The notes below the pieces were generated by a model. That model did not search any database and had not been told where the DNA came from. It saw only the letters and a program-made list of their open reading frames with translations. A DNA stretch of 64,000 bases from Nocardia kruczakiae NBRC 101016 (GTDB lineage: Bacteria > Actinomycetota > Actinomycetes > Mycobacteriales > Mycobacteriaceae), in the NCBI RefSeq assembly GCF_001612965.1, contig NZ_BDBL01000006.1, positions 1-64,000 on the forward strand, written 5' to 3'. The position numbers and the translations under genes are program-made. Each line of letters opens with the position of its first letter. The first letter of the stretch is position 1. Below, piece by piece: positions 21,906 to 31,653 of this stretch.

Positions 21906-23015
21906 ATGGACGACATCGTGCTCGACCACCCACAGCCGATTCCGGCAGCGCCGATCCCGGCGCACCGTCCGCGCGGCCTGGTCGGCAATACGCCGGTGCT
22001 CTGGATCGGCGAACCGCTGAGCGGCCGCGGCCGCGGCTTCTGGGCCAAACTCGAAGGCGCCAATCCGGGCGGCATGAAGGACCGGCCCGCGCTGTACATG
22101 GTGCGCAGCGCCGAACGCCGCGGAGATCTGCGGCCGGGTGCGCGCATCGTCGAATCATCCAGCGGCACATTGGGATTGGGACTCGCGCTGGCGGGGATGG
22201 TGTACTCGCACCCGGTCACCGTGGTCACCGACCCCGGCATGGAACCGATGGTGGTGCGACTGCTGCGCGCCTACGGCGCACGGGTGGAGACGGTCACCGA
22301 ACCGCATCCGGCCGGCGGCTGGCAACAGGCACGCCGCGATCGGGTCGCGGCACTGCTGGCCACCGAACCGGATGCCTGGAGCCCAGACCAGTACAGCAAT
22401 CCCGACAATGTGGACGGCTACGAATCGCTGGCGCTGGAGATGGTGCAGCAATTGGGCCGCGTCGACATCCTGGTGTGCGCGGTCGGAACCGGCGGACACT
22501 CCGCGGGCGTGGCCCGGGTGCTGCGCCGCAACAATCCGCGCTTGCGGCTGATCGGTGTCGACACCGTGTCCTCGACGATCTTCGGCCAACCCGCCGGGCC
22601 GCGTCTCATGCGCGGACTGGGCTCGAGCATCCACCCCCGCAACGTCGACTACGACGCCTTCGACGAAATCCATTGGGTGGCACCGGCGGAAGCGGTGTGG
22701 GCATGCCGGACACTGGCCGCCACCCACCACGCCAGCGGCGGCTGGAGCGTCGGCGCGGTGGCGCTGGTGGCGGGCTGGGCCGCGCGCGTGCACGACACCG
22801 GCACCCGAATCGCCGCCGTCTTTCCCGACGGCCCGCACCGCTACGCCGACACCGTCTACAACGACGCCTACTGCGACGAGCACGGCCTGCTCGATGCCGA
22901 TCCGCCCGTCGAACCCGAAACGATCGGCCATCCCGCAGAACGCGTGGTGACCTCGTGGACGCGCTGCGCCACCGTCGTCGACCCCCGCACCCTCGACCCG
23001 GAGCCCGCCGCATGA
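21906..23015 (+). CDS. cysK2: CysK2-like PLP-dependent enzyme (S-sulfocysteine synthase type)
   Basis: 369-aa fold-type II PLP enzyme of the cysteine synthase family. The PLP lysine lies in [11 protein letters not shown], the substrate loop is [12 protein letters not shown], and the phosphate-binding glycine loop is VGTGGHSAG. Length and order of genes match M. tuberculosis CysK2 (Rv0848), reported as an S-sulfocysteine synthase. The C-terminal 50 residues extend beyond CysK. ATG at 21906. The stop overlaps the MFS start by four bases, so the two are coupled. Upstream operators suggest copper control. Confidence 0.8.
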   Translation: MDDIVLDHPQPIPAAPIPAHRPRGLVGNTPVLWIGEPLSGRGRGFWAKLEGANPGGMKDRPALYMVRSAERRGDLRPGARIVESSSGTLGLGLALAGMVYSHPVTVVTDPGMEPMVVRLLRAYGARVETVTEPHPAGGWQQARRDRVAALLATEPDAWSPDQYSNPDNVDGYESLALEMVQQLGRVDILVCAVGTGGHSAGVARVLRRNNPRLRLIGVDTVSSTIFGQPAGPRLMRGLGSSIHPRNVDYDAFDEIHWVAPAEAVWACRTLAATHHASGGWSVGAVALVAGWAARVHDTGTRIAAVFPDGPHRYADTVYNDAYCDEHGLLDADPPVEPETIGHPAERVVTSWTRCATVVDPRTLDPEPAA

Positions 23016-24286
23016 ATGTCCTCGCCCGATTCCGCAGCTTCGACCCCGCGGCCCGGTTGCTGATGATCAACCAGTTCGGCATCAACCTCGGCTTCTACAT
23101 GCTCATGCCGTACCTGGCCGGATATCTCGCCGGCCCGATCGGCTTGGCCGCGTGGGCGGTCGGTCTGGTGCTGGGCGTGCGCAACTTCTCCCAGCAGGGC
23201 ATGTTCCTCGTCGGCGGGACGCTCGCCGACCGGCTCGGCTACAAACCGCTGATCGTGGCGGGCTGTCTGCTGCGCACCGCGGGATTCGCGCTGCTGATCT
23301 TCGCCACGTCGCTCCCGATGCTGCTGATCGCTTCGGCCGCAACAGGTTTCGCCGGTGCACTGTTCAATCCGGCGGTGCGCGCCTGTCTGGCCGCGGAGAC
23401 CGGTGACCGCCGCGTGGAGGCGTTCGCGGTATTCAACATCTTCTATCAGGCCGGCATCCTCGTCGGGCCGCTGGCCGGGCTGGCTCTGCTGGTGACCGAC
23501 TTCCGGGTGACCGCCGTGGCCGCCGCCGTCGTCTTCGCCGTGCTGACCCTCGCGCAACTGTTCGCATTGCCGCCGCGGCGGGCGAGCGAGCCCGCGGTGC
23601 GCACGACGGTTCTCCAGGATTGGCGGACCGTACTGGCCAATCGCCGTTTCCTGGCCTTCGCGGTCGCGATGATCGGCTCGTATGTGCTGTCGTTCCAGGT
23701 CTATCTGGCACTGCCGTTGCAGGCCGAATATCTGAGCCCCGGCCATGCGCAGGCGCTGACCTCGGCGGTGTTCGTGGTCTCGGGTGTGGTCGCGGTGGCC
23801 GGGCAGCTGCGCATCACCGCATGGTTTCGACGCCGGTGGGGGACCGGTCGCGGCCTCGTGGTCGGCATGGGTGTGCTGGCCGCGTCCTTCCTGCCGTTGC
23901 TGCTGGTACCCGGCCCGCGGCCCTTCGGCACGGTGGCTGCCGTTGCGGCGCTGCTGATTTCGGCGGCGATCCTCGCGGCCGGGACCGCGGCGGTGTTCCC
24001 GTTCGAAATGGATACGGTGGTCTCGCTGTCCGGCGGCGCTCTCGTTGCCACGCACTACGGGTTCTACAACACGGTGGTCGGAGTCGGAATTCTGACCGGA
24101 AACCTCGTCACCGGCGTAGTGCTGGACGCCGCCCGGTCGGCCGGACTCGACGCCGTGGTGTGGGCCGGATTCGCCGCCATCGGGACACTCGCGGCGTTCG
24201 CGTTGGCCGCGCTCGACCGGAGCGCACGCGCGCAACCCGCTGGGGGAGAGGAAGTTCCGGCGGAGTCGGTGCGCGAATCCGCGTGA
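23012..24286 (+). CDS. MFS transporter, Rv0849-like
   Basis: 424-aa transporter with about 12 membrane helices. The first helix begins after [20 protein letters not shown], and the loop 2-3 motif is [13 protein letters not shown]. The gene overlaps cysK2 by ATGA and occupies the position of Rv0849 in the M. tuberculosis lpqS-cysK2-Rv0849 operon. The substrate is unknown; a role in copper stress, for instance exporting a sulfur or metal-binding small molecule made by the enzyme, is inference. A 15-bp hairpin follows the stop. Confidence 0.85.
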   Translation: MNVLARFRSFDPAARLLMINQFGINLGFYMLMPYLAGYLAGPIGLAAWAVGLVLGVRNFSQQGMFLVGGTLADRLGYKPLIVAGCLLRTAGFALLIFATSLPMLLIASAATGFAGALFNPAVRACLAAETGDRRVEAFAVFNIFYQAGILVGPLAGLALLVTDFRVTAVAAAVVFAVLTLAQLFALPPRRASEPAVRTTVLQDWRTVLANRRFLAFAVAMIGSYVLSFQVYLALPLQAEYLSPGHAQALTSAVFVVSGVVAVAGQLRITAWFRRRWGTGRGLVVGMGVLAASFLPLLLVPGPRPFGTVAAVAALLISAAILAAGTAAVFPFEMDTVVSLSGGALVATHYGFYNTVVGVGILTGNLVTGVVLDAARSAGLDAVVWAGFAAIGTLAAFALAALDRSARAQPAGGEEVPAESVRESA

Positions 24287-24296
24287 GCTGCGATGG

Positions 24297-24336
24297 CCGG
24301 TACTCGTCCGCGGCCACGGTGGCGGACGAGTACCGG
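24297..24336. terminator. Bidirectional hairpin between convergent genes
   Basis: CCGGTACTCGTCCGC (24297-24311) pairs perfectly with GCGGACGAGTACCGG (24322-24336), loop 10 bases. It serves the MFS gene and the convergent reductase. Confidence 0.75.
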
Positions 24337-24341
24337 GTCGG

Positions 24342-24761
24342 TCAGGCGCGGCGCAGTTCCAGCACCGGAATGGTGCGGATTCCCTCGGTTTTGCGGGCGT
24401 AGCCGGCGAATCCGGGATAGCGGCGAGCCTGTTCGGCGAAGATCCGGTCGCGCCGCTCACCGGTCACCTCGGTGACCGCCGCCGAATAGCGTTCTGTGCC
24501 GCGTTCGATCTCCGCCGTGCCGGCGGTGGTCAGGTTGTAGTACCAGTCCGGATTGGTCGGAGCGCCGGCCTTCGACGCGAAAACATAGATGCTGTCCGGG
24601 TTCTCGTCGTCGGCCAGATACATCATCGGTGTCACGAGTTCGCGGCCGGATTTGCGGCCGCGGTGATGTACCAGCACCATCGGCGCGCCCTCGAAATCGC
24701 CGCCGACGCGTCCCTCGTTGGCTCGAAATTCCTGGATGATCGCGGTGTTCCAATCGCTCAT
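24342..24761 (-). CDS. Deazaflavin (F420)-dependent nitroreductase-family protein
   Basis: 139-aa split-barrel protein of the Ddn family: EFRANEGRVGGDFEGAPMVL, then HHRGRKSGRELVTPMMYL, FASKAGAPTNPDWYYNL and FAGYARKTEGIRTIPVLEL. These are the F420-binding and fold motifs of mycobacterial/nocardial deazaflavin-dependent reductases. The start ATG 24761 gives MSDWNTAIIQEF, like homologues; an ATG three codons upstream is possible. The substrate is unknown. Confidence 0.88.
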   Translation of the reverse strand: MSDWNTAIIQEFRANEGRVGGDFEGAPMVLVHHRGRKSGRELVTPMMYLADDENPDSIYVFASKAGAPTNPDWYYNLTTAGTAEIERGTERYSAAVTEVTGERRDRIFAEQARRYPGFAGYARKTEGIRTIPVLELRRA

Positions 24762-24881
24762 GAGCTGCATTCTGCTGTCGAACCGGTGGCCGCGGCGGGA
24801 GGCGCGCACGTGGGAATACCGGCGCCGGCCGGTATGCGATGATCGGTCCGGTGTTCGTGATCCGAATCGTGGTGCGGTGCC

Positions 24882-27629
24882 ATGGCTGAGCTGTACGGGC
24901 GGGCGGCCGACATCGCGGCGATCACCGCCCTGCTGGACCGGGCCCGCGCGGGGGAGAGCGGTTGGCTGGTGCTGCGCGGAGAACCCGGAATCGGTAAGAC
25001 CGCTCTGCTCGACCACGCCGCCGATCTCGGCGCCGACCTGAAGGTTCTGCGCGGTGCGGGGGTGGAGATCGAGGCCGAACTTCCGTTCGCCGGATTGCAG
25101 TTGCTGCTGCGGCCGGCGCTCGCGCATCGCCCCGCCCTGCCCGCGCGTCAGCGGGCGGCACTGGAGGCGGCGCTGCGCCTCGGCGACGATCCCGGCGGGG
25201 ATGCGATGCTCGTCGGATTGGCGGTGTTGTCGCTGCTCACCGAATACGCCGGCGATACCGGGCTGGTGTGTCTGATCGACGACGCGCAATGGCTCGACCG
25301 GGCCTCGCTGGACACGATCCTGTTCGCCGCCCGGCGGTTGTACGCCGAGGGGGTCGTGATCATCCTCGCCGCCCGTGACGGTGCCACGTTCGCGCGGTCC
25401 GCGGATCTGCCCGAACGCCGCATCGCCGGGCTCGACTCGGCTGCCGCGGCGGCGCTGCTCGACCGCCGTGAACTGCCCGCCGGGGTGCGCCGGCAGGTCC
25501 TGTCCGAGGCACAGGGCAATCCGCTGGCCTTGCTCGAATTGGCCGATGCCGCACGCGACGAACGTCCCGGCGCGGCCCATCCCGGTGCGCTGGCGTTGAC
25601 CGACCGCCTGCAGCTGGCCTTCCACGGACAGGTCAGCCGGCTGCCGAAATCGACACAGGACGTGCTGCTGGTCGTCGCGGCCGAGGAGTCCGGCGACGTG
25701 TCGGCGATACTGCGCGCCGCGGCCGCCGTCGGCGCCGGAATCGACGATCTGGCGCCGGCCGAGGAGGCGGGACTGCTGGTGCGCGGCGAGACGGCGGAGA
25801 CGATCGCATTCCGTCATCCGCTGCTGCGCGCCGCCGTCTACCAGCGAGCGCCGCTGGGACAGCGAGTGGCCGCTCACCGCGCGCTGGCGGCCGCGCTCGA
25901 CGGCCCCGCCGACGCGGACCGCCGTGCCTGGCACGCGGCGGCCGCCGCCACCGGCCCGGACGCGGAAGTCGCTGCGGCCCTGGAGGATACCGCCGCCCGC
26001 GCGCTCGCCCGCGGTGGTCACGAGGCGGCCGCCGCGGCCTACGAACGCGCCGCCCGGCTCACCGCGGACCCCGGACTGCGCGCGCATCGGGAGGCGTTGG
26101 CCGCCCAATCCGCGTTGAACGCGGGCGATCTGGAACGGGCCGCGGGGCTCGCGCACCGGGTGGCCGGAAGAGCCGGTGCGACAACGGAATTGCGGGCTCG
26201 GGTCGCCCACGTCGAGGGGCTCGCGCATTTCTGGCAGGGCCGTTTCGCCGAGGCGGACGCGCTGCTGCGCGCCGGCGCCGCACAGGTCGCCGACCGTGAT
26301 CCCGCGCTGGCGGCGACGATGCTGATCCAGGCCCTGCACACCGGCTGGTATCTGGGCGAACAGCATGTCCGCGACTGCGTGGCGCGGTTGACCGCGGTGC
26401 CACTGGCCGACACCGATCCGCTGCACCCGGTCGTGACCTACATGGCGAGCGTCCTGGATCGCCGCGACATCGCGAGCGCACCACCGGATTTGACCCGGAC
26501 ACTGGCAGAGTCCGCGCGGCGGGGCCCGGTGCCGGATCAGGTGCGGCTGATGCTGTGTGGCGTGGCGATGGCCGGCGGCCAGGACGCCGACGTCTACGGG
26601 CCCGCCGAGGCGCTGAGCCGGGAGTATCGCGACGCCGGTGCCGCCGGCCGGCTGCCCACCACCTTGTTCTTCGCCGCCGAGGTCGAGATATTCACGGGTC
26701 GTCTGCGCGATGCGCGAACCACCGCGGCCGAGGCACTGAGCCTGGCCGCAGATCTGGGCCAGCGCCAATGGGTCAGTCAGCTCAGCAGCGTTCTCGCGCA
26801 TATCCATGCCGCCGAGGGCGACGAGGACCGGTGCCGGCACCATGCCGAGGCAGGTCTCGCCGACAGCACGCCCGGATCCGTGTCTCCCGGCGCGGCGTGG
26901 GCGCATTGGTCGCTGGGGTTGCTCGAACTGGGTTCGGGCCGGGCCGAATCGGCGCTGTCGCGGTTCGAGCGGCTGACCCGGGACCCGCTGCGCCATCATC
27001 TGTGCGCGATGCGTTCGATACCCGATCTGGTCGAGGCGGCGGTGCGGGTCGGCGCCGCCGATCGGGCCGAACCCCACGCCGATCGGCTCGCCGACTGGGC
27101 TACCGCGGTGCGGCAGCCGTGGGCCGAAGCGCTCGTATTGCGGTGTCGCGCATTGCTGTCCGACGACGACAGCGCCGAGACGCACTACACGCGGGCGCTG
27201 AAGCTGCACGACCGTGAGGCACGTCCGGTGGAATACGCCCGCACCGCACAACTCTACGGCGAGTGGCTGCGCCGGGCCCGTCGCAAGAGCGAGGCGCGGA
27301 CCGTGCTGGCCGAGGCGCTGGACATGTTCGACCGCATCGGCATGCGCCCGTGGGCCGAACGGGCCCGCAGCGAACTCGTCGCGACCGGCGCGGCGCCGAG
27401 CGGGCCTGGCGGGCAATCGGATTCGCGGTCGAGCGCGGCGGTCACCGGACTCACCCCGCAGGAATTGCAGATCGCTCGTCTCGCTGCCCAGGGCCTGTCC
27501 AATCGCGATATCGCCGCCCAGCTGTTCCTCAGCCACCGCACCGTCGGCTATCACCTCTACAAGGCGTATCCGAAGCTCGGAGTGACCTCGCGCGGCGAAC
27601 TGAAAACCATTGCGGATCAATTGCATTGA
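24882..27629 (+). CDS. LAL-type LuxR transcriptional regulator with AAA ATPase
   Basis: 915-aa regulator. The N-terminal AAA_16 ATPase has Walker A GEPGIGKTAL (residues about 33-42) and Walker B VCLIDDAQWLD. A long TPR-like helical middle follows. The C-terminal LuxR HTH (about 850-912) reads LTPQELQIARLAAQGLSNRD, then AAQLFLSHRTVGYHLYKAYPKLG. Such large LuxR (LAL/MalT-like) proteins activate genes after binding a ligand and ATP. The gene converges with the MFS/hydrolase/NTF2 operon, which may or may not be its target. It starts with ATG at 24882. No membrane segment is seen. Confidence 0.9.
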   Translation: MAELYGRAADIAAITALLDRARAGESGWLVLRGEPGIGKTALLDHAADLGADLKVLRGAGVEIEAELPFAGLQLLLRPALAHRPALPARQRAALEAALRLGDDPGGDAMLVGLAVLSLLTEYAGDTGLVCLIDDAQWLDRASLDTILFAARRLYAEGVVIILAARDGATFARSADLPERRIAGLDSAAAAALLDRRELPAGVRRQVLSEAQGNPLALLELADAARDERPGAAHPGALALTDRLQLAFHGQVSRLPKSTQDVLLVVAAEESGDVSAILRAAAAVGAGIDDLAPAEEAGLLVRGETAETIAFRHPLLRAAVYQRAPLGQRVAAHRALAAALDGPADADRRAWHAAAAATGPDAEVAAALEDTAARALARGGHEAAAAAYERAARLTADPGLRAHREALAAQSALNAGDLERAAGLAHRVAGRAGATTELRARVAHVEGLAHFWQGRFAEADALLRAGAAQVADRDPALAATMLIQALHTGWYLGEQHVRDCVARLTAVPLADTDPLHPVVTYMASVLDRRDIASAPPDLTRTLAESARRGPVPDQVRLMLCGVAMAGGQDADVYGPAEALSREYRDAGAAGRLPTTLFFAAEVEIFTGRLRDARTTAAEALSLAADLGQRQWVSQLSSVLAHIHAAEGDEDRCRHHAEAGLADSTPGSVSPGAAWAHWSLGLLELGSGRAESALSRFERLTRDPLRHHLCAMRSIPDLVEAAVRVGAADRAEPHADRLADWATAVRQPWAEALVLRCRALLSDDDSAETHYTRALKLHDREARPVEYARTAQLYGEWLRRARRKSEARTVLAEALDMFDRIGMRPWAERARSELVATGAAPSGPGGQSDSRSSAAVTGLTPQELQIARLAAQGLSNRDIAAQLFLSHRTVGYHLYKAYPKLGVTSRGELKTIADQLH

Positions 27630-27645
27630 CAATCGCGGACATGCC

Positions 27646-27674
27646 GGAGTCCCGGTGGCGACCACCGGGGCTCC
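27646..27674. terminator. Hairpin between convergent LAL and MFS genes
   Basis: GGAGTCCCGGTGG (27646-27658) pairs with CCACCGGGGCTCC (27662-27674), one G-T pair, 3-base loop. Confidence 0.65.
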
Positions 27675-27679
27675 GATCT

Positions 27680-29113
27680 CTACTTCCGGATGCGGGTGGC
27701 GGGGAGTAGTTGCACCAGTGCGGCGGTGAGCAGGCACAGCAGCGCCATCGGCACCAGGCTCGCGACGAACGCCGACGCGAATCCGCCCGGCGCTGCGAGC
27801 CGGTCGTAGAAGACGATGCCGACCACCGCGATTCCGACCGCGCCGCCGACCTGCTGCGCGGTGGCCAGCACGCCCCCTGCGGCGGCGGCGTGCTGCGGCG
27901 TCACACCCGCCAGCACGATGCCCGGCATCGGCACGAGCGCCAACCCCATTCCCGCTCCCGCGACGATCATTCCCGGCAGCAGGGCGAGCACCGAGCCGTT
28001 GCCGCCGAGCTCGTGCGCGGTGATCGCGAGCAGCAGAAATCCGGCGGCCTGCAGCACGGCGCCGACCGCGACGACCTGCCGGCCGAGGCGGGCGGCTGCC
28101 CGCGCCGACAGCATCGAGGTGAGCAGGTAGGCACCGCCCAGCGCGAGGAACAGCAGGCCCGACCCCAGGGCCGACAGGCCGCGTCCCTGCTGCAGATACA
28201 GCGCCAAGAACAGGAAGAACGATCCCATGGTCATCTGGTAGCTCAGGGCGATCGTCGAACCGATCGCGAACGAGCGTTCGGCGAACAGCGCGGGATTCAC
28301 CAGCGGCTCCCCGCCGCGGGCCGCCGATCGCCGCGCGGCGGTGACGAAGACCGCGATCAGCACGGCGGCTGCGGCCGGCGAGAGCCACGTCCACAGCGGC
28401 CAGCCCTGCTCTCGGCCCTGGATCAGCGGCAACACCACCGCCGCCAGCGCGGTCGCGATGAGGCCGACGCCGAGCCGGTCCAGGCGGGTGCCGCCGTCTC
28501 CGCGTGATTCGGGGACCAGCCGTGTCAGCACGGCGAGGGTGAGCGCACCCACCGGCACGTTGATCCAGAAGATGGTGCGCCAGCCCAGGCCGAACAGGTC
28601 GGCCTGGATCAACAGCCCGCCGATCAGCTGGCCGAAGACCGCGGCCAGGCCCATGGCGAGCCCGTAGGCGGCGAAGGCGCGTACTCGGCGTGTGCCGGTG
28701 AACACCACGCTGATGAGACCCAGGACCTGCGGCATCAGCAGCGCCATCCCGCCCCCCTGGGCGATCCGGGCGACGACCAGTTCGGCGGCGTCACCGGCCA
28801 GCGCGCAGGCCAGGGAGGCGAGGGTGAACACCGCCATGCCGAGGCCGTAGAGCCGGCGGCGGCCGTACAGGTCGCCGAGCCGCCCGCCGGTGATCAGCCC
28901 GGCAGCGACCGCCAGGCCGTAGCCGGCGACCACCCACTGCATGGTGGCGCTGCTCGCGTGCAGATCGGCCTGGGTATCGGGGATGGCGACGTTGACGATG
29001 AAGAAGTCCAGTGTGGCCATGAAGATTCCGGCCAGCAGGACGAGCAGGGTGGCCCGTGCGGGCGGTGCGCTCGCCGAGTGGGTGCCACGGATGAGCAGAG
29101 TGGGTGTGGACAT
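27680..29113 (-). CDS. MFS drug exporter, DHA2 (EmrB/QacA) family
   Basis: 477-aa transporter with about 14 helices. Markers are DFFIVNVAIPDTQADL (helix 1), YGLAVAAGLITGGRLGDLYGRRRLY (motif A), IAQGGGMALLMPQVL, and WRTIFWINVPVGALTLAV (the typical DHA2 segment). GAGGAACACCC precedes the ATG at 29113. It is the third gene of an operon with an alpha/beta hydrolase and an NTF2-like protein (gaps about 42 and 45 bases). The substrate is unknown. Confidence 0.88.
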   Translation of the reverse strand: MSTPTLLIRGTHSASAPPARATLLVLLAGIFMATLDFFIVNVAIPDTQADLHASSATMQWVVAGYGLAVAAGLITGGRLGDLYGRRRLYGLGMAVFTLASLACALAGDAAELVVARIAQGGGMALLMPQVLGLISVVFTGTRRVRAFAAYGLAMGLAAVFGQLIGGLLIQADLFGLGWRTIFWINVPVGALTLAVLTRLVPESRGDGGTRLDRLGVGLIATALAAVVLPLIQGREQGWPLWTWLSPAAAAVLIAVFVTAARRSAARGGEPLVNPALFAERSFAIGSTIALSYQMTMGSFFLFLALYLQQGRGLSALGSGLLFLALGGAYLLTSMLSARAAARLGRQVVAVGAVLQAAGFLLLAITAHELGGNGSVLALLPGMIVAGAGMGLALVPMPGIVLAGVTPQHAAAAGGVLATAQQVGGAVGIAVVGIVFYDRLAAPGGFASAFVASLVPMALLCLLTAALVQLLPATRIRK

Positions 29114-29155
29114 GGGTGTTCCTCGGGGATCATGCTGCGGGACAGGAAGATTCGT

Positions 29156-29971
29156 TCAGCCCTTGACGAATTCCAGGAGATCGTCGTTGAATTCGGCGGC
29201 GTGCGAGGTGTACAGACCGTGACCGGCGGTCGGGTACTCCTTGTAGACGGCCGCCGGCATCAGCTCGGCGGTGCGCCGGCCGGTGACCTCGGCGGGCGCG
29301 GAGAAGTCCAGGGCGCCGTGCACGATGAGCGTGGGAACGGTGATGCCGCGCAACGCTTCCCGATTGTCGCAGTGGAAGACTGCCTGCTGCATGTGCAGCG
29401 TCGCCCACGGCGCGGTCGACAGGCACTGACGGTAGGTGATGTCGATGTGTTCGGGGGAGACGTCCGGATTCAGGTGGCTGTTGAAGTAGATCTGCGACTG
29501 GCGGGCCAGCCACCGCCCGCGATCGGTGCGGATGCTGTCCACCAGCGCGTCGAGCATGGCTTCCGGGATGCCGCCGGGGTTGTCGTCGGTGGCCTTCATG
29601 AAGGGCAGGATCGCGGCGAGGAAAACCACTCGGGCGACCCGGCTTTCACCGTGACGGGCCAGATACCGGGCGATCTCCGCACCGCCGGTGGAGTGGCCGA
29701 CCAGGGTGGCGCCGCGCAGATCGAGATGATCGAGCAGGGCACCGAGATCATCGGCGGTGGTGTCGATGTCGTAGCCGGTGGACGGGCGGTCCGAGCGGCC
29801 GTGGCCGCGGCGGTCCAGGGCGATGCAGCGGTAGCCGCGCTCGGTGAAGTACGGAATCTGGTACTCCCACATCTCGGTGTTCAGCATGGCGCCGGCGACG
29901 AAGACGATCGGTTCGCCCGTGCCGTAATCCTCGTAGGCGAGGGTGGTTCCGTCGGTGGTGGTGAAGTACAT
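29156..29971 (-). CDS. Alpha/beta hydrolase (haloperoxidase-like)
   Basis: 271-aa hydrolase with the triad region VGHSTGGAE (nucleophile Ser), oxyanion/N-terminal motif GTGEPIVFVAGAM, RCIALDRRGHGRS, LIVHGALDFSAP (acid) and the His in TAGHGLY. It looks like a cofactor-free 'haloperoxidase'/esterase. It is the second gene of the NTF2-hydrolase-MFS operon. There is no signal peptide, so it is cytosolic. Confidence 0.88.
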   Translation of the reverse strand: MYFTTTDGTTLAYEDYGTGEPIVFVAGAMLNTEMWEYQIPYFTERGYRCIALDRRGHGRSDRPSTGYDIDTTADDLGALLDHLDLRGATLVGHSTGGAEIARYLARHGESRVARVVFLAAILPFMKATDDNPGGIPEAMLDALVDSIRTDRGRWLARQSQIYFNSHLNPDVSPEHIDITYRQCLSTAPWATLHMQQAVFHCDNREALRGITVPTLIVHGALDFSAPAEVTGRRTAELMPAAVYKEYPTAGHGLYTSHAAEFNDDLLEFVKG

Positions 29972-30016
29972 GACCTTGTCCTTTGCGGGGATGAGTGTCT
30001 GGTGCCGGGAGGGGGA

Positions 30017-30385
30017 TCAGGCGCCGGTGGGCACCTTGTCGAGGAAGCCGAGAATCTGGCGGATGCGGCCGTCGTCGCCGAGTGCGGCGACGTCGAAGCC
30101 GATCACCAGCGGCTCCTCACCCGGCCGGCCCAGATGCCAGGTGAAGCGGGCGATGCCGTGGTGGCTGTCGATCGGGCCGCCGAGCGTGAATTCCATTCCG
30201 GCGAACTGCTGCTGGACGGCGGCGACGGCCGCGTCGAGTCCGGCGTGGCCGCGCACCGACACCAGCGGATCGGTGTATTCGGCGTCGTCGGTGAGCAGGT
30301 CGGCGATCTGCGCGGCGCGGGCGGCGGGATCGGTCTCGTTCCAGACGGCGAGGTAGCGTTCGACCAGGTCGTTGATGTCGCTCAC
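30017..30385 (-). CDS. NTF2-like (SnoaL) protein
   Basis: 122-aa cone-fold protein: DLVERYLAVWNETDPAARAAQIADLL, then DAEYTDPLVSVRGHAGLDAAV and FTWHLGRPGEEPLVIGFDVAALGDDGRI. SnoaL-like proteins are small isomerases, cyclases or binding proteins. It is the first gene of the operon with the hydrolase and exporter. A GTG or ATG near 30385 lies behind GGAGAA. The specific activity is unknown. Confidence 0.85.
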   Translation of the reverse strand: MSDINDLVERYLAVWNETDPAARAAQIADLLTDDAEYTDPLVSVRGHAGLDAAVAAVQQQFAGMEFTLGGPIDSHHGIARFTWHLGRPGEEPLVIGFDVAALGDDGRIRQILGFLDKVPTGA

Positions 30386-30493
30386 GGGATTCTCCTTCGT
30401 GGTGGTGACGTTGCGACCACAAAGTTATGGAGTTCCGGGCGACGGGGAATCTGTCGCGCTTAAGTACTTTCGACGGTAGTGCCGGGCGGTGTC

Positions 30494-31600
30494 CTACCGG
30501 TCGGCGGCGGGATCGCCGAGTCGCCGCGCCGGGTCCAGGGTGGCGGCGGGTTGTCCGGTGGTGATGCTGTCGGCGAGTGTGGCGCCCAGGACCGGGGCCA
30601 GCTTGAACAGATTGTGCCCGGCGAGGAAGGTGGCGCCGCCGTCCTGCCAGGCGGCCAGCCCGTCCTCACCCCACGGCAGCCGGGTCACCCAGCAGTGCAC
30701 ATAACCCTCCGGTTCGGGTGCGAGTCCGGGAAGTGCGCGGTCGACGTAGCCCGCGGCGCGCTCGGCCAGCCCGGCCAGCGCCGTGGGATCGACCGAGCCA
30801 CCGTCGTTGCTGGGCACGGAATCGCTGAGTCCGAGCGCGTAATGGGTGTTGCCGGGGAACGCGGCGGCATAGATTCCGGTTTCGCCGAATTCGCCGCTGC
30901 TGTCCTGCAGCGTGGCCAGTGTGGCGGGCGGCGCCGAGCGCGGGCGGAAGGTCAACCGGACGTGTGCGGACACCTGCACCGGCAGGGCGAGACCGAGCGT
31001 CCGGGCCAGCGGCGCGGTGCCGCGGCCCGCGCAGACGACGACGCTGCCGAAGTCCGAACAGGTTGTGCCGGTGCGTACTTCGACGGTTCCGGTCGCGGTG
31101 TGCCGCAGGGTGAGAACGTGGTCGGCGACCAGTGAATCGCGCAATCGTTCGGTGAGAGCGTCGATCGCGGCGACGGTGCGGATGGAGCCACCGGTCGCGT
31201 CCAGCATGGCCGGTCCGTGGTAGTCGGCCAGCACCGGCAGCCGGGTCGCCAGCTCCTCGGCGTCGATACCGCGGGCGTCGATTCCGGGCGTTCGCCGCAG
31301 GATCTCCAGCTTGTCCGCCACGCCCGCCCCGAGCGCGACCGCGCCGTCCCGCGAGATCAGTTCGGCGCCGAATTCGCCTTCCCAGTCGCGCCAGACGCGC
31401 CGCGCGGCGACCGCCATCTCGACCAGCCGGGGATCGGTGTGCGCGTGGCGGAAGATGCGGGAATGACCGGCCGACTGGCCGCCGCCGGGCCGGCCCGACT
31501 CGTACACGGTGACCGACAGCCCGGCCCGGCGTAGCGCGTGCGCGGTGGCCAGGCCGACGATTCCGGCTCCGACCACGGCGACATCGGTTGCGGCACCCAT
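30494..31600 (-). CDS. FAD-dependent amino-acid/sarcosine-type oxidase
   Basis: 368-aa DAO-family flavoenzyme. It begins with the dinucleotide fold TDVAVVGAGIVGLATAHALRRAG and VTVYESGRPGGGQSAGHSR, and has the later FAD-binding VVCAGRGTAPLA. The layout (GQSAGHSRIFRHAH near the start and FLAGHNLFKLAPVLG near the end) resembles the monomeric sarcosine oxidase/N-methyltryptophan oxidase (SolA) branch. The cysteine that links FAD covalently in sarcosine oxidase is not clearly visible. The substrate is unknown. The start ATG is at 31600. Confidence 0.82.
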   Translation of the reverse strand: MGAATDVAVVGAGIVGLATAHALRRAGLSVTVYESGRPGGGQSAGHSRIFRHAHTDPRLVEMAVAARRVWRDWEGEFGAELISRDGAVALGAGVADKLEILRRTPGIDARGIDAEELATRLPVLADYHGPAMLDATGGSIRTVAAIDALTERLRDSLVADHVLTLRHTATGTVEVRTGTTCSDFGSVVVCAGRGTAPLARTLGLALPVQVSAHVRLTFRPRSAPPATLATLQDSSGEFGETGIYAAAFPGNTHYALGLSDSVPSNDGGSVDPTALAGLAERAAGYVDRALPGLAPEPEGYVHCWVTRLPWGEDGLAAWQDGGATFLAGHNLFKLAPVLGATLADSITTGQPAATLDPARRLGDPAADR

Positions 31601-31653
31601 CTCCGCGGACTACCCGCCCGCACGGCCCGCAATCCCGGCCGGTGGTGGTGGGC

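Noticed and set aside
24342..28394. A very long open frame on the minus strand
   Set aside because: It runs antisense to the LAL regulator. Only the last part (ending at 24342) is the real deazaflavin protein; the rest is a G/C third-position shadow without family motifs.
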